Below are positions 62,492 to 64,000 of a DNA stretch of 64,000 nt, one piece after another; the first letter of the stretch is position 1; each line of letters opens with the position of its first letter. Below the pieces are notes generated by a model. That model was not told the origin of the DNA. It worked only from the letters and a program-made list of their open reading frames with translations, and did not search any database. The stretch covers positions 13,316 through 77,315 of the forward strand of contig JAFGCO010000063.1 of assembly GCA_016932575.1 (NCBI GenBank). The letters are read 5' to 3'. A program made the translations under genes and the position numbers. This DNA comes from a bacterium (lineage in GTDB: Bacteria; Zhuqueibacterota; QNDG01; JAFGCO01).

Positions 62492-63610
62492 ATGTCTACT
62501 GTTTCTATTGTCCGATGCTCGGACTATGACCGTAGCCGTGTATTTCAGTCGGTGCATGAAGCATTGGATGCAATCGGTGGAATATCCGAATATGTCAAAA
62601 GAGGGCAAAAGGTATTATTGAAACCCAATATGCTATCTGCAAAAGCACCGAAGCGGGGAATCACAACTCATCCAGTGGTGCTCGAAGCAATGGTTCGAGA
62701 AGTGCAACAAGCCGGCGGTATTGTCTGGATTGGCGATAGCCCGTCTGGCGCATTGAAAGGCGTGAAGCGCTGCTGGGAAAATACTGGTTTTTTGGAAGTT
62801 GCTGAAAAGACAAACAGTAAACTGATTAATTTTGAAGCGGAAGGAAGCAGGGTACGGGAGAAAAATGGACGCAAATACCATATCGCCAAAGCTGTGCTGG
62901 AAGCAGATGTGGTGATCAATCTTCCCAAGTTTAAAACCCACGGATTTACTCTCTATACGGGTGCAATTAAAAATCTGTATGGTACCCTGCCCGGTTTTCA
63001 GAAAGCGAGTTATCATAAAAAATTACCGCAGCCTCATAAGTTCAGCCAGGTTTTGGTCGATATATATTCCCTAGTCAAAGCCAGATTACACGTTATGGAT
63101 GGTATTCTTGGTATGGAAGGTAATGGACCGGCCACTGGAGATCTTAGAGAAGTAAAACTCCTGCTGGCAAGTAAAGATGGTGTGGCTCTCGATGCAGTTG
63201 CATCGGCAATAATGGGATTCAAAACCGGTGAAGTGGATGCTGTGCGTTTAGCAGAAGCGGAAGGATTGGGAGAAGCGAAGCTGGAGCAGATTAAAATACC
63301 TCAGGGTAATATTGCAGATTATGCGATTCCGGATTTCCATCTGCCTTCCAATCGGCTGATGAAGTTTGTACCGTCATTTTTGGTGAAATGGGTCGGCAGA
63401 TTTCTGTGGGTTCGTCCAAAAGTGGATGACAGCAAGTGCACAGGATGTGCCATATGTGCCAATGGATGTCCGGTGAGTGCCATCGAAATGATTAATAAGC
63501 ATCCGGTGATGGATTATAGTAAATGCATCAATTGCTTATGCTGTAATGAATCGTGTCCTGAAGAAGCTGTTTATCAGGAACTGAGCTGGCTGGCACGACG
63601 AATTTCCTGA
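62492..63610 (+). CDS. DUF362 protein with two [4Fe-4S] ferredoxin motifs
   Basis: 372 residues, start one base after the dprA stop. DUF362 part: VLLKPNMLSAKAPKRGITTH, GDSPSGALKGVKRCWENTG, VINLPKFKTHGFTLYTGAIK, NLYGTLPGFQKASYHKK and VMDGILGMEGNGPATGD. The C-terminal ferredoxin domain has CTGCAICANGCP and CINCLCCNESCP. Such proteins are frequent in anaerobes, and their redox reaction is not settled. Operon position with obg-dprA implies cotranscription, not function. Confidence 0.92.
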   Translation: MSTVSIVRCSDYDRSRVFQSVHEALDAIGGISEYVKRGQKVLLKPNMLSAKAPKRGITTHPVVLEAMVREVQQAGGIVWIGDSPSGALKGVKRCWENTGFLEVAEKTNSKLINFEAEGSRVREKNGRKYHIAKAVLEADVVINLPKFKTHGFTLYTGAIKNLYGTLPGFQKASYHKKLPQPHKFSQVLVDIYSLVKARLHVMDGILGMEGNGPATGDLREVKLLLASKDGVALDAVASAIMGFKTGEVDAVRLAEAEGLGEAKLEQIKIPQGNIADYAIPDFHLPSNRLMKFVPSFLVKWVGRFLWVRPKVDDSKCTGCAICANGCPVSAIEMINKHPVMDYSKCINCLCCNESCPEEAVYQELSWLARRIS

Positions 63611-63789
63611 AAACAACTTAACAATGAGAAAAATGTTGATTTGGCAACAGAAATTATGTATATTGGCTCTGCTCGTTTTTCAAGCTGATTCATGATGAAA
63701 TCTATGAATCAGGAATAGAGGGTAGAGACCGGAAAATTTTTAAGGTCAGATCAAGGACGAAAGATATTTAAAGAGATATAAAAGATCGA

Positions 63790-63872
63790 GGAGGGCTAGT
63801 CCTAATGGTAAGGCGGCGGTCTTGAAAACCGCTGGGTTCACGCCCTTGGGGGTTCGAGTCCCTCGCCCTCCG
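63790..63872 (+). tRNA. tRNA-Ser (anticodon TGA)
   Basis: Acceptor GGAGGGC (63790-63796) pairs with GCCCTCC (63865-63871), discriminator G at 63872. Anticodon stem GCGGT/ACCGC encloses the loop CTTGAAA with anticodon TGA. A long variable arm, as in serine tRNAs, and T-loop TTCGAGT are present. CCA is not encoded. Confidence 0.93.
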
Positions 63873-63913
63873 CAAGTATAATTAAGGATATCAACTTTTA
63901 TCATGTCATTTCA

Positions 63914-64000
63914 GGAGAGGTGGCCGAGCGGCTGAAGGCACAGGTTTGCTAAACCTGCGTAGGGGCAACTCTACCGAGGGTTCGAATCCCTCCCTCTCCG
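63914..64000 (+). tRNA. tRNA-Ser (anticodon GCT)
   Basis: Acceptor GGAGAGG (63914-63920) pairs with CCTCTCC, and the discriminator G is the last base of the window. Anticodon stem CAGGT/ACCTG encloses TTGCTAA with anticodon GCT. Variable arm and T-loop TTCGAAT as in serine tRNAs. 41 bp after the first tRNA-Ser, so probably cotranscribed. Confidence 0.93.

Overview
The window (about 43% GC by eye, almost all genes on the + strand) looks like the chromosome of an uncultured or little-studied bacterium of the FCB superphylum, of the Calditrichota/KSB1/Marinimicrobia kind. This rests on two PorV/PorQ-type outer-membrane proteins beside a protein ending in a FlgD-like (type IX secretion style) sorting domain, TonB-dependent uptake genes, a fused ResB-CcsA cytochrome c maturation protein, WD40-caspase proteins with signal peptides, and a DUF362 ferredoxin-type protein. 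The exact phylum is inference; no rRNA is present. No transposase, phage or CRISPR array was seen.

Layout. 1-11866: four tandem secreted WD40-repeat proteins, three ending in a caspase-like (C14) domain and one without it; palindromic repeats lie between them. 12157-13134: a GH5 endoglucanase on the minus strand. 13504-16573: YciO, a sigma-54 activator with a degenerate receiver domain, then a -24/-12 (sigma-54) promoter driving a small unknown protein and a 52-residue acidic protein. 16723-23234: a cluster of two D-Ala-D-Ala-ligase-like ATP-grasp enzymes, a GNAT acetyltransferase, a lysine 2,3-aminomutase, a GNAT-deacetylase fusion and a third ATP-grasp protein, with the layout of an undescribed beta-lysine-related small-molecule pathway. 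23302-24436: a small LapA-like membrane protein and a Ca2+/Na+ exchanger.

24793-38828: a non-ribosomal peptide island. An Sfp-type phosphopantetheinyl transferase is followed by two synthetases, C-A-PCP-E and C-A-PCP-reductase, predicted to make an N-acylated D-X-Y dipeptide released as an aldehyde or alcohol. A TonB-dependent receptor, a YfiR protein and a membrane histidine kinase follow, which could sense or import the product. 38825-42496 (minus strand): CcsBA and an ECF sigma factor. 42743-50709: housekeeping and envelope genes (AcpS, Nnr, VanZ, membrane protein, lipoprotein, divergent polysaccharide deacetylase), a PdxJ homologue that has lost its catalytic residues, and a Gfo/Idh/MocA oxidoreductase. 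51114-55789: a secretion-related surface operon (Ig-like lipoprotein, BNR-type cargo, two PorV/PorQ proteins). 55881-60253: GH57 glucanotransferase and an exbB-exbD-exbD-tonB energising operon with a near-consensus sigma-70 promoter. 60417-63610: obg, dprA and a DUF362 Fe-S protein in a tight operon. 63790-64000: two tandem tRNA-Ser genes, the second ending on the last base.

Many gene starts were moved to internal ATGs because of a good Shine-Dalgarno site or a stop/start overlap. All functions are read from sequence motifs and family knowledge; no database search was run.
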